Source: Enteractinococcus helveticum
GTDB lineage: Bacteria; Actinomycetota; Actinomycetes; Actinomycetales; Micrococcaceae
Direction: 5' to 3'
Assembly (NCBI RefSeq): GCF_020742345.1
Contig: NZ_DYXC01000159.1
Coordinates: 1 to 6,247, forward strand
DNA length: 6,247 nucleotides
Positions 1 to 5,323 of this stretch are shown here, piece by piece. Below the pieces are notes generated by a model. The model was not told the DNA's origin. It ran no database searches and saw nothing but the letters and a program-made list of their open reading frames with translations. The number at the start of each line of letters is the position of its first letter. The first letter of the stretch is position 1. The translations under genes and the position numbers were made by a program.

Positions 1-214
1 CCTGTCAACATCAACGCTCGGTAACGCCGAGGTAGTTGTTCGCAGTCTGTTTGCTCCAGCGTGTGTCGATGGTTTTGGAGTGAGTTATACACCTGTTCTG
101 GAGGGCATCGAGTTCATGGTGACTTGGGGTGACGAAGCTGGGCAGGCTGAAATCTTTCTGAGCAAGCTGGAACCAGCAGCCGAGCTGCTTTACAATTTCA
201 CAGCCGCGATCTAA
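1..214 (+). CDS. Choline/carnitine O-acyltransferase, C-terminal fragment (5' end outside window)
   Basis: The frame beginning at base 2 is open from the window edge to TAA at 212-214, about 70 residues. It reads LSTS near its start, then VDGFGVSYTPV about 30 residues later, and ends in an amphipathic helix (FLSKLEPAAELLYNF). In carnitine/choline acyltransferases the C-terminal lobe carries a Ser-Thr-Ser motif that contacts the carnitine/choline substrate, followed by a D-G-[YF]-G-V-x-Y strand and a final helix; order and spacing here match. The family transfers acyl groups between CoA and carnitine or choline. The catalytic His would lie upstream, outside the window, so activity cannot be judged. 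An 84-codon GTG frame on the other strand (11-265) is a shadow. The family is fairly sure; the substrate is not known. Confidence 0.8.
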   Translation, partial: LSTSTLGNAEVVVRSLFAPACVDGFGVSYTPVLEGIEFMVTWGDEAGQAEIFLSKLEPAAELLYNFTAAI

Positions 215-252
215 GCCTTGACTCAGCAGCACGCCTTGACCATGATTTTGTA

Positions 253-281
253 TTGTCGCGGGCACAGAATTAGCGTAGCGT
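253..281 (+). promoter_or_regulatory. Putative leaderless promoter of the PspC gene
   Basis: TTGTCG (253-258) and TAGCGT (276-281) are separated by 17 bases, and the -10 ends seven bases before the ATG at 289, which places the start of transcription at or next to the start codon. There is no Shine-Dalgarno before 289, consistent with a leaderless mRNA, common in actinobacteria. The TAGCGT hexamer is also present at 271-276. Sequence reading only; the hexamers are imperfect. Confidence 0.35.
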
Positions 282-288
282 CAGTGCT

Positions 289-543
289 ATGAGCGCGCTA
301 TTTGATTCGATCCGCAAAACGGGCTTTCGCAGAGGCCCCAAACGGATGCTGGGCGGTATAGCCGGAGGCCTCGCCTCCAAGATGAAGCTCAATGTCTGGC
401 TCGTCCGACTGTTGGTGCTGATCGCTTTCCTCTTGCCGGTCGTCGGATGGGTTCTCTACTTCGTCATGTGGATCATCACACCGTGGCAGGACGGCAGCAT
501 CCCACTGGAACGACTATTCGGCGGACGCCCGTCCGCCCGCTAA
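289..543 (+). CDS. PspC domain-containing small membrane protein
   Basis: An 84-residue protein with a PspC domain at about residues 13-66: basic GFRRGPKR, then LGGIAGGLASK, the LVRLL segment, and one hydrophobic membrane helix at about 38-64 ending WIITPWQ. PspC was first described as the phage-shock regulator of enterobacteria; short actinobacterial versions are single-pass inner-membrane proteins of mostly unknown role, probably in envelope stress. The tail PWQDGSIPLERLF is typical of the short actinobacterial type. The start is the only sensible ATG, with no ribosome binding site (see the leaderless promoter). It sits 74 bases after the acyltransferase and 56 before the antitoxin. There is no pspA or pspB nearby, so a classical Psp operon is not implied. 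Confidence 0.85.
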   Translation: MSALFDSIRKTGFRRGPKRMLGGIAGGLASKMKLNVWLVRLLVLIAFLLPVVGWVLYFVMWIITPWQDGSIPLERLFGGRPSAR

Positions 544-564
544 GCGCTTGCAACTTCTGCTCCG

Positions 565-593
565 TTTCGTCGTTGGACGATACCTTGTATCAT
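565..593 (+). promoter_or_regulatory. Putative leaderless promoter of the toxin-antitoxin operon
   Basis: TATCAT (588-593) is a five-of-six match to a -10 box, with a weak -35 (TTTCGT, 565-570) 17 bases before it. The predicted transcription start falls on or within a base of the ATG at 600, and no Shine-Dalgarno precedes that ATG. This suggests a leaderless antitoxin mRNA. The -35 is poor, so confidence rests on the -10 and the missing Shine-Dalgarno. Confidence 0.35.
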
Positions 594-599
594 GAAAAC

Positions 600-821
600 A
601 TGGTTGATCGCAGACTTCTACAGGAAGCTCAAGGGCTCGACGACGTCGACAAACTTGAACTGGCACAGGAGCTGCTGAGTTCTGTGCAGTTTGATGCGCT
701 ACCAGTGACTCCTGAAGAAGCAGCACTGGTAGAAAAGCGACTAGCAGCTCAGAGCGCAAACCCAGACGATAAAATAAGTTCTGCAGAAGTTTGGGATCGT
801 ATCAAGCGCCAATACCAGTGA
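600..821 (+). CDS. Antitoxin of the putative addiction module family (TIGR02574-like)
   Basis: A 73-residue, mostly helical acidic protein. It has the family plan: an N-terminal helix in which LELAQELLSSV corresponds to the conserved 'R..La..Ll.Sl' segment, a linker with PVTPEEAALVEKRLAA, and a C-terminal tail with a conserved Trp (AEVWDRIKRQY). Such proteins are unstable antitoxins that bind a RelE/ParE-like partner and repress their own operon. The longer frame opening at 447 overlaps the PspC gene; the start at 600 is preferred because it gives the family's usual length and lies just after a -10 box. Its stop overlaps a GTG (818-820) in the GTGA arrangement typical of translationally coupled toxin genes. 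Confidence 0.82.
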   Translation: MVDRRLLQEAQGLDDVDKLELAQELLSSVQFDALPVTPEEAALVEKRLAAQSANPDDKISSAEVWDRIKRQYQ

Positions 822-834
822 TCTATTCTCTTTC

Positions 835-1122
835 GTGGAGACCGAGGCTTACCACGACCTATCGACAGCATTTGCGTGGTACGCGGAACAAGCGCCCCAT
901 CAACTCTCTCGATTCGAAAGTGAAATCAGGGCAGCAGAAAAAGAACTTCAGACAAACCCACGTTCCTACCGGCCTATTCATAGGAATGCTCGCCGTTTTG
1001 TACTCAGAATTTTCCCATATCGAATTTGGTATGTAGTGAATGACCTTCAGCAAGAAATTGACATCATCGCATTCATTCATACCCGTCAAGATCCTGGACA
1101 GTATCACGGCAGAATTCTGTAA
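835..1122 (+). CDS. RelE/ParE superfamily toxin, start uncertain or frameshifted
   Basis: A 95-residue protein with the features of toxins partnered by TIGR02574 antitoxins: an N-terminal helical hairpin (YHDLSTAFAWYAEQAP, then FESEIRAAEKEL), NPRSYRPI, and the core strand RRFVLRIFPYRIWYVV with a C-terminal HTRQDPGQY that matches the family's 'H..RdP..w'. Members are mRNA interferases or gyrase poisons; which applies here cannot be told. GTG 835 is the first normal start in this frame, has no Shine-Dalgarno, and omits most of the first beta strand. The expected start, GTG 818 overlapping the antitoxin stop, reads VIYSLS, exactly the missing strand, but is one base out of frame. Tandem stops TAA-TAG end the gene. 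It may be an N-terminally damaged toxin or contain a sequencing error. Confidence 0.8.
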   Translation: METEAYHDLSTAFAWYAEQAPHQLSRFESEIRAAEKELQTNPRSYRPIHRNARRFVLRIFPYRIWYVVNDLQQEIDIIAFIHTRQDPGQYHGRIL

Positions 1123-1151
1123 TAGTTAGGACTTTTCTGTCGCGTTGCCGA

Positions 1152-1193
1152 CTGAGGATCTTCGTCTATTCCTGACGAAAACTCAGACCTTTT
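1152..1193 (+). terminator. Putative terminator of the toxin-antitoxin operon, overlapping the 3' end of the convergent gene
   Basis: CTGAG (1152-1156) pairs with CTCAG (1182-1186) and TTCGTC (1161-1166) with GACGAA (1174-1179), leaving a 7-base loop; a short T run (TTTT, 1190-1193) follows on the + strand. The helix is interrupted (4 bases against 2). It contains the stop codon of the convergent HhH gene. No T run follows on the - strand. A plausible but weak intrinsic terminator for + strand transcripts. Confidence 0.4.
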
Positions 1194-1381
1194 GCCGCCA
1201 GTGCTTCAGCCAGGATACGGATAGCTTTCGGCCCGACACCGTGAATAGCCAACAGTTCTTTTTCGGTGTGCTGACTGACCTTAGCCAGGGAGTCGATCCC
1301 TGCAGCCTGTAACTCTCGCGGAGCAGTTTTCCCCATCTCATTGGGTAAATCACCCACAGGACGAACATCCGGTGTGGCCAT
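1166..1381 (-). CDS. Small helix-hairpin-helix (HhH) DNA-binding protein
   Basis: A 71-residue protein with one helix-hairpin-helix unit. LQAAGIDSLAKVSQHTEKELLAI forms the lead helices, HGVGPKAI (about 47-54) is the hairpin with the Gly-x-Gly turn that contacts DNA backbone phosphates, and a final helix ends in AAKGLSF. It resembles the short HhH proteins, related to the RNA polymerase alpha C-terminal fold, found across Actinobacteria. The 'AKGLSFR' ending is common to that group. It starts nine bases after the DUF3151 stop without a clear ribosome binding site, so it is probably translated by coupling from the upstream gene. No enzymatic domain is present. The specific role is unknown; sequence-independent DNA binding is the usual inference. 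Confidence 0.83.
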   Translation of the reverse strand: MATPDVRPVGDLPNEMGKTAPRELQAAGIDSLAKVSQHTEKELLAIHGVGPKAIRILAEALAAKGLSFRQE

Positions 1382-1390
1382 AACGGGCTT

Positions 1391-1816
1391 TTACTTGGCG
1401 GCTTCGATCTGCTCGGAAGCCGTGGGATCCGAATCATTCAAAAACTTGGTAATGCGGTCAACCTCGTCGGTTTCGCCAATGGCCGCAGCTGCTCGGCCCA
1501 GCGCGTACAGTGCGCGTAAGAAACCGCGGTTAGGTTCGTGCGTCCACGGGATGGGGCCGGCGCCCTTCCAACCGGCACCGCGCAGCGCGTCCAGGCCGCG
1601 GTGGTAGCCGACACGAGCGTAAGCATAAGATTCCAGTTCGCGTCCGTCGTCCCAGGCATCTTCGGAGGCCATGGCCCAAGCCAGTGAGGAAGCAGGGAAA
1701 CGCTGAGCGATTTCCTCGGGCAGATCGCCAGCATCGTAGCGAGCTTTCACCTCGGGTTCTTCGGGCAGCAAGGTTGGTTCTGGTTCCATTAGATTCTTGC
1801 CGATGAGTGACGACAC
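1391..1816 (-). CDS. DUF3151 family protein
   Basis: A 141-residue soluble protein with the DUF3151 pattern over its full length: GKNLMEPEPTLLPEEP near the N terminus, then SSLAWAMASEDAWDDGRELESYAYARVGYHRGLDAL, then GWKGAGPIPWTHEPNRGFLRAL and IGETDE towards the end. The family is of unknown function, essentially restricted to Actinobacteria, and includes M. tuberculosis Rv0360c. The start is GTG 1816: a good Shine-Dalgarno (AAGGA, complement of 1824-1828) lies seven bases upstream on the minus strand. The alternative inner ATG (about codon 10) would remove the conserved GKNL. It is the first gene of a two-gene unit with the HhH protein, divergent from metN. Confidence 0.9.
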   Translation of the reverse strand: MSSLIGKNLMEPEPTLLPEEPEVKARYDAGDLPEEIAQRFPASSLAWAMASEDAWDDGRELESYAYARVGYHRGLDALRGAGWKGAGPIPWTHEPNRGFLRALYALGRAAAAIGETDEVDRITKFLNDSDPTASEQIEAAK

Positions 1817-1838
1817 GTTTATTTCCTTCCACTAAGCC

Positions 1839-1844
1839 ATTAGA
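1839..1844 (-). promoter_or_regulatory. Putative -10 box for the DUF3151-HhH unit
   Basis: On the minus strand the hexamer is TCTAAT, five of six to the consensus -10. It lies about 10 bases before the Shine-Dalgarno of the DUF3151 gene, implying a very short leader. The -35 at the right distance is poor, so the assignment rests on the -10 alone. Confidence 0.3.
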
Positions 1845-1865
1845 GCTGAGTCTACGCTGTCTGAA

Positions 1866-1889
1866 TGTGTCAGTGTCTATACTGAGTCA
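1866..1889 (+). promoter_or_regulatory. metN promoter -10 within an inverted repeat (candidate operator)
   Basis: TATACT (1878-1883) is the best -10 before metN and would start transcription near 1890, leaving a leader of about 26 bases. It lies in the imperfect palindrome TG-N2-TCAGT-N6-ACTGA-N2-CA (1866-1889), well placed for a repressor to block the promoter. The heptamer CTGAGTC occurs at 1846-1852 and again at 1882-1888. The palindrome is not the TAGAC-N6-GTCTA site of the corynebacterial McbR regulator. The leader is too short for a SAM riboswitch, so control by a DNA-binding protein is more likely. The identity of the regulator is not known. Confidence 0.4.
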
Positions 1890-1915
1890 AGAAGTAAACC
1901 GTTCATAAGGACACC

Positions 1916-2920
1916 ATGATTTCCGTTCGAGAGCTTACCAAGGTGTATCGGCAACCCACCAGGGATGTCGTGGCCATCGACGACATCCATTTAGACATTG
2001 CCGACGGCGAAATCCACGGGATTATCGGCCGTTCGGGTGCAGGTAAATCTACCCTGGTCAGATGTTTGACCCTGCTAGATCGCCCTACCAAGGGCCAGGT
2101 CATTGTGGGCAGTCAGGATCTCACCGCGGTGTCTGACACCGAATTGCGCAATGCGCGCCGTCGTATTGGCATGGTGTTTCAACACGCAAATCTGTTGTCC
2201 TCGCGTACGGTTGCCGAGAATGTGGCGATGCCGCTGGAGATTGTCAATACGAAGAAGACTGAGCGCCGGGCCAAGGCCATTGAATTGATTGAACTGGTGG
2301 GATTGCAGGGCCTGGAAGATACCTACCCCGCCCAGTTATCGGGTGGACAGCGTCAGCGGGTGGGCATTGCCCGGGCCCTAGCGGCGGATCCTGATGTGCT
2401 GCTGTGCGATGAACCGACCTCAGCGCTTGATCCCAATACCACCGAGGGCGTTTTGAATCTGATCCGCTCGGTTGCCAAGCGTCTGGACCTGACCGTGGTG
2501 ATCATTACCCATGAAATGTCAGTGGTCAAAAACCTGTGTGATTCGGTGTCGCTGCTCGAAGCCGGCAAAATTATGGAATCCGGAAAACTTTCCGAGGTAG
2601 CCGGCGATGTGAACTCGGAACTGTCGCGTTCACTGTTGCCGCTGCCAACGCATGATAAAGTCAGCGCGGATATGGTCATTGAAGTGGTGGGCAAGGCTGA
2701 TGCCGTCAATACCCCGATCGGTGCCACCATTGCCGCCGAAAACCCGGTGACCGTGGAGATTGCCGCAGCCAATATTGAAACCCTCAGCGGCACGCGATTT
2801 GCGCACTATCTGCTAGGCATCAACAGTGACACACCCATTAACAGGACCGGTATCGAAGCCACCCTGGCCCGTCACGGATTCTCTGTGCGTGCGCGCGCCA
2901 AGCAAGGAGTCCAAGCATGA
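1916..2920 (+). CDS. metN: Methionine ABC transporter ATP-binding protein MetN
   Basis: A 334-residue ATPase that powers methionine import. Motifs in order: Walker A GRSGAGKST (38-46), Q-loop Gln89 (VFQHANLL), signature LSGGQ (141-145), Walker B VLLCDE with catalytic Glu166, D-loop SALD (169-172) and switch His199 (ITHEMS). Residues from about 250 to 326 form the C-terminal NIL domain, the ACT-like fold that binds cytoplasmic methionine and inhibits transport (trans-inhibition, known for E. coli MetNI). The length is normal for MetN. The start ATG follows AAGGA (1907-1911) at a short spacing of four. The stop overlaps the metI start in ATGA (2917-2920), so the two are translationally coupled. 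The NIL domain and the metI/metQ neighbours separate it from other amino acid ATPases. Confidence 0.96.
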   Translation: MISVRELTKVYRQPTRDVVAIDDIHLDIADGEIHGIIGRSGAGKSTLVRCLTLLDRPTKGQVIVGSQDLTAVSDTELRNARRRIGMVFQHANLLSSRTVAENVAMPLEIVNTKKTERRAKAIELIELVGLQGLEDTYPAQLSGGQRQRVGIARALAADPDVLLCDEPTSALDPNTTEGVLNLIRSVAKRLDLTVVIITHEMSVVKNLCDSVSLLEAGKIMESGKLSEVAGDVNSELSRSLLPLPTHDKVSADMVIEVVGKADAVNTPIGATIAAENPVTVEIAAANIETLSGTRFAHYLLGINSDTPINRTGIEATLARHGFSVRARAKQGVQA

Positions 2921-3597
2921 ACTGGTTTGAAGGACTCTTCGACAACCGCGCACTACAAACCGCACTGCCGGAAGCGATCTGGGAGACCATTGTGATGGTC
3001 GGCATCGCCGGGGTCGCCACCGTAATTCTCGGTGGGATCATCGGAATTATCCTGCACCTAACCCGACCCGGTGGGCTGGCACCGATACGCGTGCTCTATG
3101 CTGTGCTGTCGTCGATCATCGTCAACATCACCCGCTCGATCCCGTATGCGATTTTGATGGTGGCACTCATCCCGTTCACCCAGTGGCTCATCGGCACCTC
3201 GATCGGGCCAATGGCCGCAACCGTCTCGCTCACCATTGCCACCGCACCATTCTTTGCTCGCCTGGTAGAAACCGCACTGCGCGAAGTCCCCTCCGGCACC
3301 GTGGATGCCGCCCAGGTGATGGGCATGTCCAACGGCCAGATCGTTTCCAAAGTCTTCTTACCCGAGGCCCTGCCCGGGCTGATCTCAGCAATCACCAACA
3401 CCACCGTGGTGCTCATTGGCTATTCGGCAATGGCCGGGCTGATCGGTGGCGGCGGTCTGGGCCGGCTGGCCTATAACTACGGCTACCAACGCTTTGACTC
3501 CCAGGTCATGATCGTGACCATCGTCGTCATGGTCCTTGGAGTTCAGCTGATCCAATGGATTGGCGATAAAATAGTAGCGGCTGTTGACCACCGCTGA
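2917..3597 (+). CDS. metI: Methionine ABC transporter permease MetI
   Basis: A 226-residue permease with about five membrane helices (about 22-47, 58-85, 97-118, 152-175, 196-215). Residues 120-150 carry the cytoplasmic EAA coupling loop (ALREVPSGTVDAAQVMGMS, ending VFLPEALP) that docks onto MetN. NITRSIPY (70-77) and GYSAMAGLIGGGGLG (168-182) are family hallmarks. A good Shine-Dalgarno, AAGGAG (2904-2909), sits seven bases before ATG 2917, inside the end of metN. As usual for this family it should act as a homodimer forming the translocation path. The length is slightly above the roughly 217 residues of E. coli MetI; nothing is missing. Confidence 0.95.
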   Translation: MNWFEGLFDNRALQTALPEAIWETIVMVGIAGVATVILGGIIGIILHLTRPGGLAPIRVLYAVLSSIIVNITRSIPYAILMVALIPFTQWLIGTSIGPMAATVSLTIATAPFFARLVETALREVPSGTVDAAQVMGMSNGQIVSKVFLPEALPGLISAITNTTVVLIGYSAMAGLIGGGGLGRLAYNYGYQRFDSQVMIVTIVVMVLGVQLIQWIGDKIVAAVDHR

Positions 3598-3652
3598 TCC
3601 GCGTTAACATCAGCGCACGGTCATAAGACGAAAAACCATGTCAGGAGTACAC

Positions 3653-4519
3653 ATGTTCAAATCATCACGCACCTCACGCCGGTTGGCTCTTACCGGTCTT
3701 GCTGCGGCATCAGCGCTCGTGCTGGCCGCATGCGGTGGCGGATCCGAAGAGGCTGAAGGCCCAAGCGCCAACGAAGATGGCGTCACCACTTTGACCGTCG
3801 GCGCCACCCCGGTCCCCCACGGTCAGATTCTGCAGTACGTTTCTGAAGAGCTCGGCCCCGATGCCGGCCTGGAAATTGACATCGTGGAATTTGATGACTA
3901 CCAGCTGCCAAACCGTCAGATGGATGAGGGCAACCTGGACGCCAACTACTTCCAGCACATCCCATTCTTGGAACAGCAGATCGAAGACCACGGCTACGAG
4001 ATCTCCCACGGCGAGGGCGTGCACATTGAACCCTACGCGCTGTTCTCCTCCCAGCATGACAATGTCGAAGACATCGACGAAGGTGCAACCATCGGGATTA
4101 CCTCCGACGCCGGCAACCAGCCTCGCGCCCTGCTGTTACTCGAGGCCGTTGGTCTGCTACAAGACATCGACGAGGACTCTGCAGCCCTGACGCTGACCGA
4201 AGAACAGAACCCCCTGGGTCTGCAATTCGAAGAGAATCCACCAGAAATCCTGGCCCAGGTTGTTGACGACAACGCCATCGATGCTGCAATCATCAATGGC
4301 AACTACTTCCTCGAAGCCGGCCTGGACGTCAACGACGCACTGATCGTTGAAGAAGCCGATGACTCCCCATACGCCAACGTCCTGGCATGGAACACCTCCA
4401 GTGACGGCAACGAAGCCATCCAAAAACTCGATGAATTACTGCACTCTCAAGAGGTCGCAGACTACATCACCGAAACCTGGCCCGAAGGTGAAATCATCCC
4501 GGCCACTCCAAGCGAGTAA
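3653..4519 (+). CDS. metQ: Methionine-binding lipoprotein MetQ (NlpA family)
   Basis: A 288-residue substrate-binding lipoprotein. Positively charged KSSRTSRR, a hydrophobic stretch and the lipobox LAAC (24-27, lipidated Cys27) form the signal peptide. The mature part shows NlpA/MetQ hallmarks: VGATPVPHGQILQYV, DDYQLPNRQMDEGNLDANYF followed by QHIPFLE, DAGNQPRALLLLE, INGNYFLEAGL and SPYANVLAWN. It delivers methionine, possibly D-methionine and analogues, to MetNI. The start is ATG 3653 because AGGAG (3643-3647) lies five bases before it; an in-frame ATG at 3638 has no such site. The mature domain is rich in Asp and Glu, which suits an exported protein in a salt-tolerant organism. It lies 55 bases after metI in the same operon; no separate promoter is evident in that gap. 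Confidence 0.95.
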   Translation: MFKSSRTSRRLALTGLAAASALVLAACGGGSEEAEGPSANEDGVTTLTVGATPVPHGQILQYVSEELGPDAGLEIDIVEFDDYQLPNRQMDEGNLDANYFQHIPFLEQQIEDHGYEISHGEGVHIEPYALFSSQHDNVEDIDEGATIGITSDAGNQPRALLLLEAVGLLQDIDEDSAALTLTEEQNPLGLQFEENPPEILAQVVDDNAIDAAIINGNYFLEAGLDVNDALIVEEADDSPYANVLAWNTSSDGNEAIQKLDELLHSQEVADYITETWPEGEIIPATPSE

Positions 4520-4540
4520 GCCCTCACACTTCACACCCAC

Positions 4541-4588
4541 GGCGCGGTATCTGTCCAACAATACGGCAGGTACCGCGCCTGGTGTTTA
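4541..4588 (+). terminator. Rho-independent-like terminator of metNIQ
   Basis: GGCGCGGTATCTG (4541-4553) pairs with CAGGTACCGCGCC (4567-4579): 13 pairs with a single G-U wobble and a 13-base loop, beginning 21 bases after the metQ stop. A modest T-rich tail (TGGTGTTT, 4580-4587) follows. This is the strongest hairpin in the window and marks the end of the methionine transport operon. Confidence 0.8.
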
Positions 4589-4643
4589 ACCGCAATGACT
4601 CATCAGCACATTAAGGGGACTCACCACCGTCACCGTTTGCGCA

Positions 4644-4673
4644 TTGACCCACATTTCCGGCACATGTTGTACT
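4644..4673 (+). promoter_or_regulatory. Putative promoter of the acidic lipoprotein gene, with inverted repeat over the -10
   Basis: TTGACC (4644-4649) and TGTACT (4668-4673) are 18 bases apart, giving a -35 with five of six matches and a -10 with four of six. The transcript would start near 4680, leaving a leader of about 90 bases. An inverted repeat GTTGT-N8-ACAAC (4666-4683) covers the -10 and could be an operator. No other convincing promoter was seen between 4590 and 4770. Confidence 0.4.
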
Positions 4674-4770
4674 GAAACACAACGGTATACGGTGAAATTC
4701 GCCATCTCCCAACAACAGCTGAACACCATCGCCTTGCAGTTACTATGACTGCGAAGCCAAAGGAGTGCTT

Positions 4771-4998
4771 ATGAAAACGCCAAGGCAAAAATCCGTAGCC
4801 CTACTCGGTTCTGCCCTGCTAGCCATCACGCTGAGTGCCTGCGGTGCTGATGACGACACCAGCCCGGTCGAAGAAGAACCCACCACTGAACAGTTCGATG
4901 AATTCGAAGACGACGCCAACCAGCCTGGTCAACATGGCACCCCGCTGGATGACGACGGCGCCACCAGCACCGAAGAAGGCGAAACTCACGACTCGTGA
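4771..4998 (+). CDS. Small, highly acidic lipoprotein of unknown function
   Basis: A 75-residue protein beginning with a lipoprotein signal: MKTPRQK, the hydrophobic SVALLGSALLAIT, and lipobox LSAC (21-24). The mature 52 residues contain 19 Asp/Glu and no Lys or Arg, with no recognisable fold; it is probably an extended, membrane-anchored acidic tail on the outer face of the cell membrane. The start ATG 4771 follows AAGGAG (4760-4765) at five bases; a GTG six bases upstream lies within that site and is less likely. The same frame continues after the TGA with further acidic codons (see findings). It has its own putative promoter and follows the metNIQ terminator, so it need not be part of methionine uptake. 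I do not recognise a family. Confidence 0.72.
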   Translation: MKTPRQKSVALLGSALLAITLSACGADDDTSPVEEEPTTEQFDEFEDDANQPGQHGTPLDDDGATSTEEGETHDS

Positions 4999-5075
4999 CC
5001 CATGAATGAACAACCGTCCAACGACGATGAATGAGACGATTTCGGAGAATAACTGCACGCAGCCAAGGATTCAGA

Positions 5076-5096
5076 TCGACTGAGGTCTCAGGTCGA
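5076..5096. repeat. Near-perfect inverted repeat with one bulged base
   Basis: TCGA-CTGAG-GT-CTCAG-G-TCGA: nine pairs around a two-base centre with one bulged G (5092). It lies about 80 bases after the lipoprotein stop. No real T run follows (only TCTCTCTTT nearby), so it could be a weak terminator or a protein-binding site. Confidence 0.45.
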
Positions 5097-5297
5097 CTCT
5101 GCACCGTCTCTCTTTGGCACATTGCAGGGTCGAGCAAATAGCACTCCGTGTAGAAGAGGAAACCAAGAACTAGAAAGTATTCTCGCAACGCTATCCCCGT
5201 CGAAGGTAACTGATCTCGAGGAAAATGACGACGTGAGGGATCTGCCATAGCGCGCTTATCCATACTGTGTACCTGATAAGCAGAGATGCAGACCTGA

Positions 5298-5323
5298 TTA
5301 CTGTTGAACCCCAAAAACAGTAA
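5298..5323. repeat. Perfect 8-bp inverted repeat
   Basis: TTACTGTT (5298-5305) and AACAGTAA (5316-5323) are exact inverse complements separated by ten bases. It lies about 90 bases before the ATG at 5413. It is not followed by T-rich DNA on the + strand, so an operator or transposon-end remnant is as likely as a terminator. Confidence 0.5.

Noticed and set aside
11..265. 84-codon frame on the minus strand starting GTG
   Set aside because: Antisense to the acyltransferase C-terminal fragment, no ribosome binding site, a stop just upstream of its start, and no recognisable family.
447..599. Longer version of the antitoxin starting at 447
   Set aside because: The extra residues overlap PspC in another frame and do not resemble the antitoxin family; start at 600 gives the normal length.
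791..1036. 81-codon frame over the toxin, containing VIYSLS
   Set aside because: Only its VIYSLS segment looks like protein of the toxin family; the remainder is the out-of-frame shadow of the toxin.
1839..1854. Possible McbR operator before metN
   Set aside because: The arms are TAGA-N6-TCTA; the McbR site TAGAC-N6-GTCTA would need eight bases between these arms, so spacing is wrong.
3638..3652. Upstream ATG for metQ
   Set aside because: No ribosome binding site before it; the AGGAG lies between it and ATG 3653 and fits the latter, which also gives a standard lipoprotein signal.
4595..4675. 26-residue histidine-rich frame (7 His)
   Set aside because: No ribosome binding site, lies across the proposed lipoprotein promoter, and the His richness follows from repeated CAC/CAT in a short stretch.
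5234..5323. Short frame reading LIHTVYLISRDADLITVEPQKQ-like residues before TAA 5321
   Set aside because: Fewer than 30 codons between stops, no proper start, no family recognised; most likely chance.
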